A stretch of DNA of 59,476 bases from Deltaproteobacteria bacterium (GCA_024280455.1 JAJRQC010000084.1:1-59476), one strand, 5' to 3'; counted from the stretch's first letter, positions 35,833-44,647 are shown. Program-made: numbers and translations. The notes: a model not told the origin generated them from the sequence alone.

Positions 35833-36888
35833 TTATAGCTTATAGAGTGCGTCGGCTGAAAAAATAACCCCGGCAAAGGCCTCAACAAGTTCGGTATCAA
35901 ACTGGGAGCCGGCGCAACGGCGCAACTCGGCTACGGCATCAACCGTGGAGAGATTGCGGCGATAATTACGGCGTGAGGTCATGGCATCGAAACTGTCGGC
36001 CACGGTGATGATTCGAGTGAGCAGATCGAGCTCGTCACCTCCGATACCGTCGGGATAGCCGGTGCCGTCGATTTTTTCATGGTGGTGACGAATGATATTG
36101 CATTCACGCTCCATGAATTTCAACGGCTCGACAATATTAGCACCCACCTCCGGATGTTTCTTGATCAGTTCCCACTCCTCGGCCGTCAGCTTACCGGGCT
36201 TCTGGATACAGGAGAGATCAATAACCAGCTTGCCGATATCATGAAACTCCGAGGCCCGCCGCAGGACAACCTTATCCTGTTCGGGCAGAGTAATAGCCTC
36301 ACCGAGAAGCATGGCAAGCTCGGTCACCCGCCGGGTGTGACCGGCGGTGTACTCATCCTTTTCTTCCATGGCCGCCTGCAGGGAGGACATGATCTGAACA
36401 GTGGCCTTTTCCAGATGTTCACTGTACTGTTCGAGAAGGATGTTTTTCTGTGCCAGCTCCTTGGTTTTGTCCAGAACCTCACTTTCAAGATTCTGTTTAT
36501 AAAGCTTTTCGTGGCGGATAAAAGTTCGCTTTTCAATCGCCCGGCGAACCTTGACATGGAAGAGCTCAATGTCTTCGATGGGCTTGGTCATAAAATCGTA
36601 GGCCCCGAGATTAATGGCCTTGACCGCATAATCCATGGAACCGGCCCCGGTAAGAAACAGAACCGGGATATCAAGATTTTTTTTGTTCAGAAATTCCAGG
36701 GTCTCAAAGCCATCCATGTCCGGCATATTGATATCCAGGACAATGACATCATACTCGTCTGAAACCTGATCAACGACTTCCCGACCGGAACTAACCGCGA
36801 CCACATCATGATCAAACATAGTGAGGATTTTTTTGACCGCTGAGCGGACAAGATCATCATCATCAGCTATGAGAATTCTGGACCCCAT
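35833..36888 (-). CDS. Response regulator with HD-GYP phosphodiesterase domain
   Basis: A 351-residue protein. Residues 1-120 are a CheY-like receiver with acidic pocket DDDD (9-12), phospho-acceptor Asp52 in VLDINMPDMDG, Thr80 and Lys102. A coiled-coil linker follows (about 125-165). Then comes an HD-GYP domain with HD at 216-217 (EFHDIGK) and HHHEKIDGTGYPDG (268-281). HD-GYP enzymes hydrolyse cyclic di-GMP, so phosphorylation likely controls its turnover. No partner histidine kinase is adjacent. Confidence 0.94.
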   Translation of the reverse strand: MGSRILIADDDDLVRSAVKKILTMFDHDVVAVSSGREVVDQVSDEYDVIVLDINMPDMDGFETLEFLNKKNLDIPVLFLTGAGSMDYAVKAINLGAYDFMTKPIEDIELFHVKVRRAIEKRTFIRHEKLYKQNLESEVLDKTKELAQKNILLEQYSEHLEKATVQIMSSLQAAMEEKDEYTAGHTRRVTELAMLLGEAITLPEQDKVVLRRASEFHDIGKLVIDLSCIQKPGKLTAEEWELIKKHPEVGANIVEPLKFMERECNIIRHHHEKIDGTGYPDGIGGDELDLLTRIITVADSFDAMTSRRNYRRNLSTVDAVAELRRCAGSQFDTELVEAFAGVIFSADALYKL

Positions 36889-37007
36889 GGAATAACAACC
36901 TTTTTTTGTCAGTACTGTTTAAAAAGATGTTTCATGCAAGCAGGTATATAATACAGCCACCCTCATTACAAAGTCTCTCACAAATTTAGCGTCCTGCAAA
37001 ATTAATT

Positions 37008-38063
37008 TTACAATTTCCAGTAATTTTTTTGTACAGATAGAGCCTGTTCCAGCTGTGAACACCCAATATCAGCCGTTTTCAAGGATTCTAACCTTTTTAC
37101 TCCAAGTGCAGCACCGGGGATATCCTCTCCACATAATTCCGCCAGCACCGCCATAGCCCCATCCCGCATACCCGTTAAACTGTACCCTCCTTCAAGAGTT
37201 ATAAGAAGTTTCCCGCCGCACAGCTCCTCAGCCAGCTCACGCATCACCCGGGTCATGTAGGCAAAACCTGCCGGACTCACCTTCATGCTGCCAAGGGGAT
37301 CACCGTTGTAAATATCAAAACCACAAGAGACAAGAATCAGCTCCGGCTGGTAGAGCCGGGCTATGGGGGCAAAGAGTTCGTTGAAAATGCGAGCAAATTC
37401 AACATCTCCCTGGCCTCCCGACAGGGGCACGTTAACGGTAAACCCTTCCCCGGCTCTGTTACCGGTTTCCAGAACAGCTCCGCTGCCGGGATAGTAGGGA
37501 AACTGATGGGTCGAACAGTACAGGACCTGATCGGTATCATAAAAACTGTGCTGGGTACCGTTGCCATGGTGCAGGTCCCAGTCGACAATCAGGATTCGTT
37601 TAAGACCCAGCTCTTTCTTTGCCCACCGGGCTGCAACGGCCACGTTGTTAAATAAACAGAATCCCATCGACCGGTCGCGCTCGGCATGATGACCGGGCGG
37701 GCGCACAATGCAGAACCCGTTGTCGATTTCCCCCTGATCAAGACGATGAATGCCGTCAATCAGGGCCCCGACGGCTAGGCAGGCCGCATCATAGGAATCA
37801 GCAGAAGTCTGGGTGTCGGCATCAAGAAAACCATGACTCCGGCCGGCGGTGGCTGCAACCTGTTTGACCAGTCCGGCCGAATGGTTCAATTCAATGATGT
37901 CGGTTGAGGCCGGATCAAACTGCGGATAGATAAAAATCGAATCACTCTCAAGTTTGTCCAGTTCATTAAAGATGACCCGCAGACGTTCCGGCGATTCGGG
38001 GTGACCGGGCCCTGGGTCATGGGCCAGGAAAAGGTCATCACGGTAGATGGCTGTTTTACGCAT
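37008..38063 (-). CDS. Histone-deacetylase-fold (acetoin utilisation/acetylpolyamine type) hydrolase
   Basis: A 351-residue arginase/deacetylase-fold enzyme. Catalytic features visible are RPPGHHAERDRSMGFCLFNN (tandem His), the zinc ligands of VDWDLHHGNGTQHSFY and a further Asp in SCGFDIYNGDPLG. Bacterial members deacetylate small molecules such as acetylpolyamines or protein acetyl-lysine; the substrate here is unknown. It begins 2 bp after the 5-formyl-THF cyclo-ligase gene, so they are one operon. Confidence 0.9.
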   Translation of the reverse strand: MRKTAIYRDDLFLAHDPGPGHPESPERLRVIFNELDKLESDSIFIYPQFDPASTDIIELNHSAGLVKQVAATAGRSHGFLDADTQTSADSYDAACLAVGALIDGIHRLDQGEIDNGFCIVRPPGHHAERDRSMGFCLFNNVAVAARWAKKELGLKRILIVDWDLHHGNGTQHSFYDTDQVLYCSTHQFPYYPGSGAVLETGNRAGEGFTVNVPLSGGQGDVEFARIFNELFAPIARLYQPELILVSCGFDIYNGDPLGSMKVSPAGFAYMTRVMRELAEELCGGKLLITLEGGYSLTGMRDGAMAVLAELCGEDIPGAALGVKRLESLKTADIGCSQLEQALSVQKNYWKL

Positions 38064-38065
38064 GG

Positions 38066-38656
38066 TTAGTTTCTCCTGCAGGAGTAGCTGTTTTTTTCGG
38101 TGATAAGCCGGTCCATCAACTGGTCATGGGGCTGAAGATCTACGGTTTCGATGAGTTGTAAGTCATACGCAAGGCCTACACGTGTCGCCCCAGGGGCATC
38201 CTGGGAAAGGAACCGGTCATAGTATCCCCCCCCATAGCCCAGCCGCCCGCCTTGCCGGTCAAAAACCGAACCCGGCACCACCACCACATCAATGGAGGCC
38301 GGATCTATTTCCATTGTTCGGCGCAGGTTAAAAACAGGTTCAGGGATACCGCAGTAACCGGGTCCGAGATCCGTATCCGGATAACCGATCCGGATGGCCT
38401 GCAGTTTTTTTTCCTCTACAAGGGTTACGGGAACCGTAAGAATTTTTCCCTGTTGTATACACCACCGGAGAAAGGAAAATGTTTGCACTTCGCTGCGAAA
38501 ATTCACATACACAAATACGGTTGAGGCTTTTTGTATTTCCGGAAGTTCAAGTAACGAGGCGATGATTTTTTTCGATTTTTCGGTCTGTTCGGCAAGAGAG
38601 AGTTCATCGCGCCAGGCCAGTATCGTCTTTCGTAAATTTTGGCTGTCTGCGCTCAT
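38066..38656 (-). CDS. 5-formyltetrahydrofolate cyclo-ligase
   Basis: A 196-residue enzyme of the FAU1/YgfA family with the signature FDRQGGRLGYGGGYYDRFL. It uses ATP to convert 5-formyl-THF to 5,10-methenyl-THF, returning a storage/inhibitory folate to one-carbon metabolism. The start at 38656 fits the usual N-terminus. The deacetylase-fold gene follows 2 bp later. Confidence 0.93.
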   Translation of the reverse strand: MSADSQNLRKTILAWRDELSLAEQTEKSKKIIASLLELPEIQKASTVFVYVNFRSEVQTFSFLRWCIQQGKILTVPVTLVEEKKLQAIRIGYPDTDLGPGYCGIPEPVFNLRRTMEIDPASIDVVVVPGSVFDRQGGRLGYGGGYYDRFLSQDAPGATRVGLAYDLQLIETVDLQPHDQLMDRLITEKNSYSCRRN

Positions 38657-38748
38657 GGAGGACCGGGAGATTTAAATTTTTACTCATTTTAGAATACCTT
38701 GAAATGATATTTAAAGCAGTATAGCACAGTAGAGAATCTATTCCCGGC

Positions 38749-38786
38749 AAAAAAAAAAAACGGCATCCGCTATGCTGCGGATGCCG
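38749..38786 (-). terminator. Rho-independent terminator of the yeeE-type gene
   Basis: A 10-bp perfect stem CGGCATCCGC / GCGGATGCCG with a 6-nt loop (38761-38786). On the minus strand it is followed by a T tract (12 A on the plus strand at 38749-38760), immediately beyond the transporter stop at 38813. Confidence 0.9.
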
Positions 38787-38812
38787 TTTCTCCTTTTATG
38801 GAAAGATGTTGC

Positions 38813-40201
38813 TCACATGGGAACGATCAGTTTGTTGCTGTCCTCATTCCAGGTCACAACCACATACCACAGGGCCATCATAAAGGCGATCAGCAGCAGG
38901 GTCGGACCATAGCCCATCGCATCCGGCATATACACATACTTGCCGAGGTAGCCGGCCTGTTCCAGACCGGTTATATCTATGGAGTCACCAGCGGAAATAG
39001 CTTCCCTGATTTCCTCAACATCATAACCGATCAGACCAAGTTTTGCCTGTGGAATCAGATTGCTCAATGCGCTCCCTGTTACCTCGAACTCCATATTCTT
39101 GATCCAGGCGGTCATCATGGAGCAGGATATTCCGAAAATAGGAGCAACCAGCCACAGTTTAATCTGCCCTTCACCTACCCGCCACAGGGTCCCGGTACCA
39201 CATCCACCGGCAAACATGGCACCGAGGCCAAAGAGAAAACCACCGACAACGCCGCCCCAGCCAAAGGTACCGCGAACATAGTTCAACGGAGCAAGGACCG
39301 GGTCACCATCAAAACGGACAGCTACACCGTATTTAAGAACCGCTGCACCAATGGCGAGAACAAAAATGGACAGGGCAACTGATTTGGCCATCTTGGTATC
39401 ACCGGTCATGTGCGGTTCACGGAACCCCTGGACCATACACCAGCGACCGCGCTGCATGGCGTAGCCGAGTCCAGCGGCAATGAGTATAATACCGGAGAGT
39501 GAAACAACATAATCAGTATAGTTGTCGCCGTCGAAGTTGGCATAGAAGTAAGCTGCCCAGATCATACCGGATATGGCAACAACCCCGAGAATTCCCTGGA
39601 CCGCACGGGGAAGCTCTATGGTCTTGGAACCACCTGCACCCCAGGATATATATTCCATCTCCTTGTACAGCAGCCATAAACCGAAAACAACTCCGAAAAT
39701 AAGTCCCAGCCACATGGCAAAACCATGGGCCGACAGGTTGCCTATGGCATTATAAAAACCACCAACATTACACCCACCGGCAAGGGTAGCGCCTATACCC
39801 ATCAGGATACCGGCAATAACAGCCTTCAAATATTCACGATAGGGAGGAAAACGAAGGGCGAACTGGCCACCGAGACAGGCTGAAATAAAAGCACCGCCGA
39901 CAAAACCTATACCTATCACCGAACCGGTATTAAACCAGATGGATTTTTTTAGAATACTTACGCCTTCATCATTGATAAAACCGACAGCCTCTTTCATATC
40001 GCCGTTGAAATAGCCCACGGAATAGAGAATCCAGTCTCCCCAGTTCCTGACTGCACCGACAGCCCCCCAGGGACGCCACCAGGCCATTATCATAATACTG
40101 AGAATAGCAATCAACAACCCGGTGGTCGTGGCGTTCCACTCATCCTCACAAAGAACCTTGTACAGACCCTTGACCTTGCCGCCTAAACTATCATCACTCA
40201 T
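38813..40201 (-). CDS. YeeE/YedE-family sulfur (thiosulfate) transporter
   Basis: A 462-residue multi-pass membrane protein. It has the repeated YeeE loops AGGCNVGGFYNAIG, RGRWCMVQGFREPH and AGGCGTGTLWRVGEG, whose cysteines relay thiosulfate in structurally studied YeeE proteins. At 462 residues it is longer than E. coli YeeE (about 350), with an extra C-terminal region containing further hydrophobic segments and a polar loop. The ATG at 40201 sits behind a strong GGAGGAGGGG-type site; the upstream extension to 40288 is rejected. It is divergent from tusA-dsrE, matching the known YeeE-TusA partnership. Uptake of thiosulfate or another sulfane-sulfur compound is inferred. Confidence 0.88.
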   Translation of the reverse strand: MSDDSLGGKVKGLYKVLCEDEWNATTTGLLIAILSIMIMAWWRPWGAVGAVRNWGDWILYSVGYFNGDMKEAVGFINDEGVSILKKSIWFNTGSVIGIGFVGGAFISACLGGQFALRFPPYREYLKAVIAGILMGIGATLAGGCNVGGFYNAIGNLSAHGFAMWLGLIFGVVFGLWLLYKEMEYISWGAGGSKTIELPRAVQGILGVVAISGMIWAAYFYANFDGDNYTDYVVSLSGIILIAAGLGYAMQRGRWCMVQGFREPHMTGDTKMAKSVALSIFVLAIGAAVLKYGVAVRFDGDPVLAPLNYVRGTFGWGGVVGGFLFGLGAMFAGGCGTGTLWRVGEGQIKLWLVAPIFGISCSMMTAWIKNMEFEVTGSALSNLIPQAKLGLIGYDVEEIREAISAGDSIDITGLEQAGYLGKYVYMPDAMGYGPTLLLIAFMMALWYVVVTWNEDSNKLIVPM

Positions 40202-40731
40202 ACTTTCCCCTCCTCCATTATATGGTGAAAGAACTTCAAATAATCTCTGTCCATAAACAGGTATTCTCTGCGGAATAAGGTTCTGCAAAAAAATTCTTTT
40301 TTTGAACCATGCATAAATCCGGCATTGAATACGTCTATGATTGTCAACTCAATAATTAACCAGCCTCAACCTCCATTTTATTTTTAATTATTATTTTCTT
40401 ATAATAGAAAAACTTATTTAATTATAAGAAAATCACTTGCCGCCTATCCTCCATTCTAATTCACCCTTTACCGTCACCCTCTTTTTTTGTCAAGGATATT
40501 GACCTCGTTTTTAAACGAAAATTATAAATATATATTAAAATTTACACCTTTTTTTAACAACTTATAAAACAAACAAACTTTGAATGATTATTCATTTATA
40601 GCTTGACAGAATATCTGCTATTGGCTATACAAAGTTCTGCTTCACCACATTTTTTCAAAAATATATTGACGAAATCAGATGGTGAAGGTGGCAATAGTAT
40701 TTTTTTAACCTGACCATGTAGGAGGAACTAA
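40202..40731. other. AT-rich divergent intergenic region
   Basis: This 530-bp stretch between the transporter gene and tusA contains no convincing gene. It is very A/T-rich at 40370-40600 and carries the tusA promoter at 40603-40631. No riboswitch or tRNA was recognised. Confidence 0.6.
40603..40631 (+). promoter_or_regulatory. Near-consensus sigma-70 promoter for tusA
   Basis: TTGACA (40603-40608), a 17-bp spacer and TATACA (40626-40631) lie 100 bp before the tusA ATG. Confidence 0.75.
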
Positions 40732-40989
40732 ATGAGTGATTACAAAACAGCACCAGAAGGAGTTGAAGTTACAGCACACCTTGATGCAAAAGGACTGAGT
40801 TGCCCGATGCCTCTACTTCGTACAAAAAAAGAGATAGGAAAACTTAACTCCGGTGAGATCCTGCAGGTGGATGGTACCGATCCCGGTTCCAGAAATGATA
40901 TTCCCGGTTGGTGTGAACGTGCCGGTCATGAGTATATTGGAGAAAAAGAAGAAGCTGGTTTCATCAGCTTTTTTATCAAAAAAGGTTGA
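40732..40989 (+). CDS. tusA: TusA-family sulfur carrier
   Basis: An 85-residue protein with the TusA/SirA signature LDAKGLSCPMPLLRTKKEIG; the Cys of CPMP carries persulfide sulfur. Residues 50-60 (TDPGSRNDIPGWCERAGHEY) match the family. TusA proteins hand sulfur between DsrE-type sulfurtransferases, rhodaneses and biosynthetic or dissimilatory enzymes. It lies opposite the YeeE-type transporter and before two DsrE-like genes. The ATG is preceded by AGGAGGAAC. Confidence 0.94.
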   Translation: MSDYKTAPEGVEVTAHLDAKGLSCPMPLLRTKKEIGKLNSGEILQVDGTDPGSRNDIPGWCERAGHEYIGEKEEAGFISFFIKKG

Positions 40990-41040
40990 TCAAACCTCTT
41001 TTCTCTTACATCCTTATTCAGTATTTTAATCAGGTCAAAT

Positions 41041-41075
41041 AAACATCTGGTGTACAACACCAGATGTTTATTTTA
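41041..41075 (+). terminator. Terminator/attenuator after tusA
   Basis: A 12-bp perfect stem AAACATCTGGTG / CACCAGATGTTT with a 5-nt loop (41041-41069) is followed by ATTTTAA. It separates tusA from the DsrE-like genes and may leave tusA the most abundant message. Confidence 0.75.
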
Positions 41076-41140
41076 ATGAAAGTTCATTGACACCAATGGA
41101 CTGAAATACAATTCGATCTATATTTTTTCCGGAGGCGATA

Positions 41141-41458
41141 ATGGCTAAAAGTTTAGGTATATTTGTTACCAATCCTGAGCAATTCAAGCATGTCATGGGA
41201 ATAACCAAGGCTGCCAAGGCAAAAGGATCTAAAGTAAAAGTATTCTTTACCTGGGATGGAACCCTTAATGCAAAAAAAGAAGCAGGATTCAAGGATCTCT
41301 GTGAACTTGCCGATGATGTTTCTATCTGTGCCGATAGCTACGTCAAGCAGGGATATGATGTTAAAGACATTCCCGAGGGACTTGATGAGAAAAAAATGGC
41401 TACCCAGGCCCAGCACGGTATCATCATTGAAGACTACGACTGTTACTTAAGTTTATAG
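41141..41458 (+). CDS. DsrE-family sulfurtransferase-like protein
   Basis: A 105-residue DsrE/F-like protein. It begins with the Rossmann-like strand KSLGIFVTNPEQFKHVMGIT and has the candidate persulfide Cys in DVSICADSYVKQG, which corresponds to the DsrE active Cys. Such proteins accept sulfur from TusA or donors and move it within the cytoplasm. It is 12 bp ahead of a second DsrE-like gene. Start at 41141 behind GGAGG. Confidence 0.82.
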   Translation: MAKSLGIFVTNPEQFKHVMGITKAAKAKGSKVKVFFTWDGTLNAKKEAGFKDLCELADDVSICADSYVKQGYDVKDIPEGLDEKKMATQAQHGIIIEDYDCYLSL

Positions 41459-41469
41459 GGAGTTGGATA

Positions 41470-41775
41470 ATGGAATATAATAAAGTATGTCTGATGTACA
41501 GAGCTAAAGATTCCACCGTTGATGGTATCCGCTCCGGTCTTGGTCTCGCTGTTGAGAATATGTACGCCTATGGTGTAGTTCTTGACGATGTCACCATGGA
41601 TAAATTGGATGAGAATCAGATAGAATCTATTGAGATGCTCCGTGATATGGAAGGTGAAATTTATTCCACCAACCCTGCCAACTGTGAGTTGAACGGACTA
41701 GAGCCGATAACCATTGAGGAACTCGGTGAAAAACTGCGGGATATGACCCATATCATTCCTTACGGAATCAAATAA
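41470..41775 (+). CDS. Second DsrE-like protein
   Basis: A 101-residue protein of DsrE-like size and layout (MEYNKVCLMYRAKDSTVDGI, then SGLGLAVENMYAYGVVLDDV). Its Cys residues (C7 and that of NPANCELNG) are not at the position of the DsrE persulfide Cys, so it may be a structural partner (DsrF/TusC-like) rather than a carrier. It belongs to the tusA cluster. Confidence 0.65.
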   Translation: MEYNKVCLMYRAKDSTVDGIRSGLGLAVENMYAYGVVLDDVTMDKLDENQIESIEMLRDMEGEIYSTNPANCELNGLEPITIEELGEKLRDMTHIIPYGIK

Positions 41776-41796
41776 CGAGCACAGGAGATAACTCTA

Positions 41797-41970
41797 ATGA
41801 AAATATTAAATGTCTATCGTTCTGAGCCTGATGATACTACCAAAAAGTTGGTAGAGATCGTCACCAGAGACCGTGAGTCCGATTCTTTTGATTTATACAC
41901 GGACAGCCCGGATTATGATGCCCTGGTCGATAAAATATTCGAAGCCGACCAAGTTATAAGCTGGTGGTAG
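41797..41970 (+). CDS. 57-residue acidic protein ending ISWW (unrecognised)
   Basis: A short ORF with AGGAGATAAC upstream of its ATG. It encodes an acidic 57-residue protein beginning MKILNVYRSEPDDTTKKLVE and ending DQVISWW. The size and C-terminal Trp residues faintly recall DsrH/TusB, but I cannot assign it to that family. It is the last gene of the tusA-dsrE cluster. The final codons and stop are duplicated by an 18-bp repeat, which does not change the product. Confidence 0.65.
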   Translation: MKILNVYRSEPDDTTKKLVEIVTRDRESDSFDLYTDSPDYDALVDKIFEADQVISWW

Positions 41971-41988
41971 ATTATAAGCTGGTGGTAG
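41954..41988. repeat. 18-bp tandem duplication over a stop codon
   Basis: TTATAAGCTGGTGGTAG occurs at 41954-41970 and again at 41972-41988 (period 18 bp). The first copy encodes the ISWW-stop end of the small ORF; the second is non-coding. Confidence 0.9.
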
Positions 41989-42012
41989 AATTTTTTCCGA
42001 TCACTGCGCAAT

Positions 42013-42048
42013 AAAAAAGCCTCTGCCTTTATCGGCAGATGCTTTTTT
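42013..42048. terminator. Bidirectional terminator
   Basis: A hairpin with arms GCCTCTGCC (42019-42027) and GGCAGATGC (42034-42042), one mismatch, is flanked by AAAAAA and TTTTTT. It sits between the convergent sulfur cluster and the serine hydrolase gene. Confidence 0.88.
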
Positions 42049-42060
42049 ATTTTTCACCCC

Positions 42061-43185
42061 TTAATCCAGAGAAAAAAGAAATTCCATTACCCTATCATGA
42101 AACCAGGGTCTGAATTGCCGTATTTTTGTATTTTCCCTGTTTGGATGAACTCTGTTGGTCAACAGAACTAAACCCGTATCCCGTTCCGGATCTATCCAGA
42201 ATGAAGTACCTGAATAGCCCAGGTGGCCGATGCTTTTCTTTGACAGGAATTTGCCTGCACTTGTATAGCCTGTTGACGGGGTATCAAAACCCAGGCACCA
42301 CGTCTTATCTTCATACTTTTTTTTAAGCCCCTCACTCAATACGTTCCGACCGACAGGCAAAAGTTTTTTTCGTCCCTGCCAGCCTTCAAGAATAGAGCTG
42401 CATAGTTGTCCCACTGCGTTTATCGTTCCAAAAAGACCGGCATGCCCGGCCACCCCATCCATCAGAAAACAGTGTTCATCATGGACTTCACCCTGAATAA
42501 TCCTGTTGCGCCACTTGCAGCGTTCGGTGGCGGCACATTTTATATCCAATTTCTTTTTTTCAGGCAGAGGGAGAAAAAACAGTTCCTCGGAAATTTCAAG
42601 GGGTTTGGTTATCCATTCCGTAAAAAGGATATCCAGGGACTGCCCGGTTACCTGTTCAATTCCATCTCCAAGCAGGATAAAACCAAGATCACTGTACCTG
42701 CACTCCACACCAGTGTCATATTCAAGGGGATCTTTTAGAATTAGAGAAATAATTTTTTCTTTGTTTTCCTCTCCTGATTCAGGCTTAAAAAGCTCAAAAT
42801 AGGGTCTGTATGCTGATAAACCCGAAGAATGTGAAAGGAGATGGGCAACTGATATATTTTCCTTATCAAGCGGTGTTTTTCGTTTACTGATATCTTTATA
42901 TTTATAATTCCAATCGATGATGCCCTGCTCAACCAGATTATAGATCAACAGGGTTGTGGCCAGCGGTTTTGTCAGGGAGGCCAGGTCAAAAAATGTATTT
43001 TTATCTATCCTTCCCCCCATTTCATCCTGGCGTGTTCGACCGCTGGCGGCAATACCCTGTATTCTTTTTCTGCCCTGACCTGAAAAAACCACTGCGGCGC
43101 CACCTGGAAAAACACCTTTTTTTATTCCCTGTTGAAGAAGGAAATCAAGCTGCTGTTCAAGAGGGGAAAAAGAGGGAATATCCAT
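42061..43185 (-). CDS. Serine hydrolase of the class C beta-lactamase / S12 family
   Basis: A 374-residue beta-lactamase-fold protein. The nucleophile motif is SLTK (in FFDLASLTKPLATTLL), the second motif is YSD (in ECRYSDLGFILLGDG) and the third-box region reads HLGYSGTSFW in place of KTG. The family includes esterases and DD-peptidases as well as AmpC. The YSD and HLG variants argue against a typical beta-lactamase, so I would not predict drug resistance. No signal peptide is evident, so it may be cytoplasmic. Confidence 0.85.
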   Translation of the reverse strand: MDIPSFSPLEQQLDFLLQQGIKKGVFPGGAAVVFSGQGRKRIQGIAASGRTRQDEMGGRIDKNTFFDLASLTKPLATTLLIYNLVEQGIIDWNYKYKDISKRKTPLDKENISVAHLLSHSSGLSAYRPYFELFKPESGEENKEKIISLILKDPLEYDTGVECRYSDLGFILLGDGIEQVTGQSLDILFTEWITKPLEISEELFFLPLPEKKKLDIKCAATERCKWRNRIIQGEVHDEHCFLMDGVAGHAGLFGTINAVGQLCSSILEGWQGRKKLLPVGRNVLSEGLKKKYEDKTWCLGFDTPSTGYTSAGKFLSKKSIGHLGYSGTSFWIDPERDTGLVLLTNRVHPNRENTKIRQFRPWFHDRVMEFLFSLD

Positions 43186-43465
43186 GGGATAATTAACTTT
43201 TATTTCTTTGATTTTTCAGATTTTTTCGAGTAAAATACAAAGATATTTACCGCATCTGGAAAAACCTGTCCATAAGCTGTGTAAATTAGCGTTAAAAAAA
43301 TGTTTATAACTTTTTATTTTTCGTAATGCACAAAAAATAAAAAGGTTATCCTGATATTTATCAAGAAAAAATATTCTATTTTTTTCAACTGTTATACAAC
43401 TAATTAACAAACTAACACCCCTAATACCAACAACAATATTTTTTAATTAAAAAAGGACTATTACT
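43186..43465. other. AT-rich region upstream of dnaN, possible origin neighbourhood
   Basis: This 280-bp stretch is strongly A/T-rich, with no gene and degenerate DnaA-box-like words (TTATGGACA and TTATAAACA on the minus strand; GGTTATCCTG on the plus strand). It marks the switch from mostly minus-strand genes (32-43 kb) to plus-strand dnaN-gyrB-gyrA. No perfect TTATCCACA was found, and dnaA is absent, so an origin is only a possibility. It certainly includes the dnaN promoter. Confidence 0.3.
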
Positions 43466-44596
43466 ATGGCGTTTCATTTTAATATCGCCCGGGAAGATCT
43501 GCTTAAAGCTGCCGGCAGTCAGCAGAACATAACCAGTAAAAAGGGAACCCTGGCTATCCTTTCAAATATCCTGGTTGAAGTGGAACAGGATCATATCGTC
43601 TTTACCGGTACGGATCTGGATATTGGTTTGAAACAGAGTATCCCGGCAGAAGTTTTTGAAAAAGGGGTTCTGACCCTGCCTGCAAAAAAACTCTTTGAAG
43701 TGGCCCGTGAGTCCGGTTCACCGACTATTTCTTTTCAGGAAGAGGAAAAGAACTGGGTCAAGATTACCGCCGGATCCAGTGTATACCGACTGGCCGGAAT
43801 GGTCAGTGATGAATTTCCCCAGTTTCCTGACTACAATCAGGAGGCCATGGTAGAAATTGATTCGGCCGTAATGAATGATCTTATTGATAAAACCATATTT
43901 TCTATTGCCCAGGACAAAGAAAATATGTTTACCTTGACCGCGGCTCTTTTTAAAAAAATAGAAGAAGGGGATACAAAATTTCTACAGATGATATCCTCTG
44001 ATGGGCACCGTCTATCTATAATGAAAAAAGAGGTCGATGAATCAATTGACCGGCTGCAGTTAAACCCGGTGACCCTGATTCCCCGCCGTGGTGTCCAGGA
44101 AATACGTAAATTCTGCGAAGATCGCGACACGTTCCAGATAGGAATTGAGGAAAAACAGGTGGTTTTACAGAGTGATGATTCCCTGCTTATCATCCGTTGA
44201 CTGGAAGGAGATTTTCCCGATTTTCAGGCCCTTCTTGATGTGTTGACCAATGAGAACATCATCCGGATAAACCGGCTGGGATTTCTTGAATCGCTCAAAC
44301 GGATAAACCTGTTTACCGAGGACCTCTTTCATGCCATCAAGATGGAGGTTGAAGAAAATAAAATCATTCTCACCTCCCAGAATGCTGATTTTGGATCGGC
44401 CAAAGATGAACTGGATGTTGAATATACCGGTGATCCATTAACACTTGGTTTTAACTGCCGTTATTTTATAGATACCCTCCAGGTAATGGAAGGTGAAATT
44501 ATCGAAGCCTGTATCAATTCCAATGAAAGTCCCTGTCTGATAAGTTCAGATGATGATAAGGGATTTTTAAGCATTATAATGCCGATGAAGTTATAA
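43466..44596 (+). pseudogene. dnaN: DNA polymerase III beta clamp, interrupted by in-frame TGA
   Basis: The reading frame encodes a complete sliding clamp (about 376 codons, the normal length) with a single in-frame TGA at 44198-44200, codon 245. Upstream it ends VVLQSDDSLLIIR; immediately downstream the same frame reads LEGDFPDFQALLDVLTNENI and continues to the family C-terminus ending SIIMPMKL. In homologues the interrupted position is a hydrophobic residue, usually Leu, before the conserved EGDFPDY-type motif, near the domain II-III boundary. There is no frame change. DnaN is the processivity clamp of the replicase and is normally essential, so a base error (for example TTA read as TGA), readthrough or a second dnaN elsewhere must be considered. 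gyrB follows. Confidence 0.9.
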
Positions 44597-44647
44597 TACT
44601 GGTTCAGAGTTTTGAGGGATGAGTATAGATAGGAGTATCTCTTCGAT

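Noticed and set aside
42061-43185. AmpC-type antibiotic resistance beta-lactamase
   Set aside because: No signal peptide, YSD instead of YAN/YSN and HLG instead of KTG; more likely an esterase/peptidase-like member.
44198-44227. Selenocysteine insertion at the dnaN TGA, since a weak hairpin can be drawn just downstream (CTGGAA with TTTTCAG)
   Set aside because: The hairpin is weak, lacks the usual SECIS apical features, and the homologous position in DnaN is a hydrophobic residue, not Cys.
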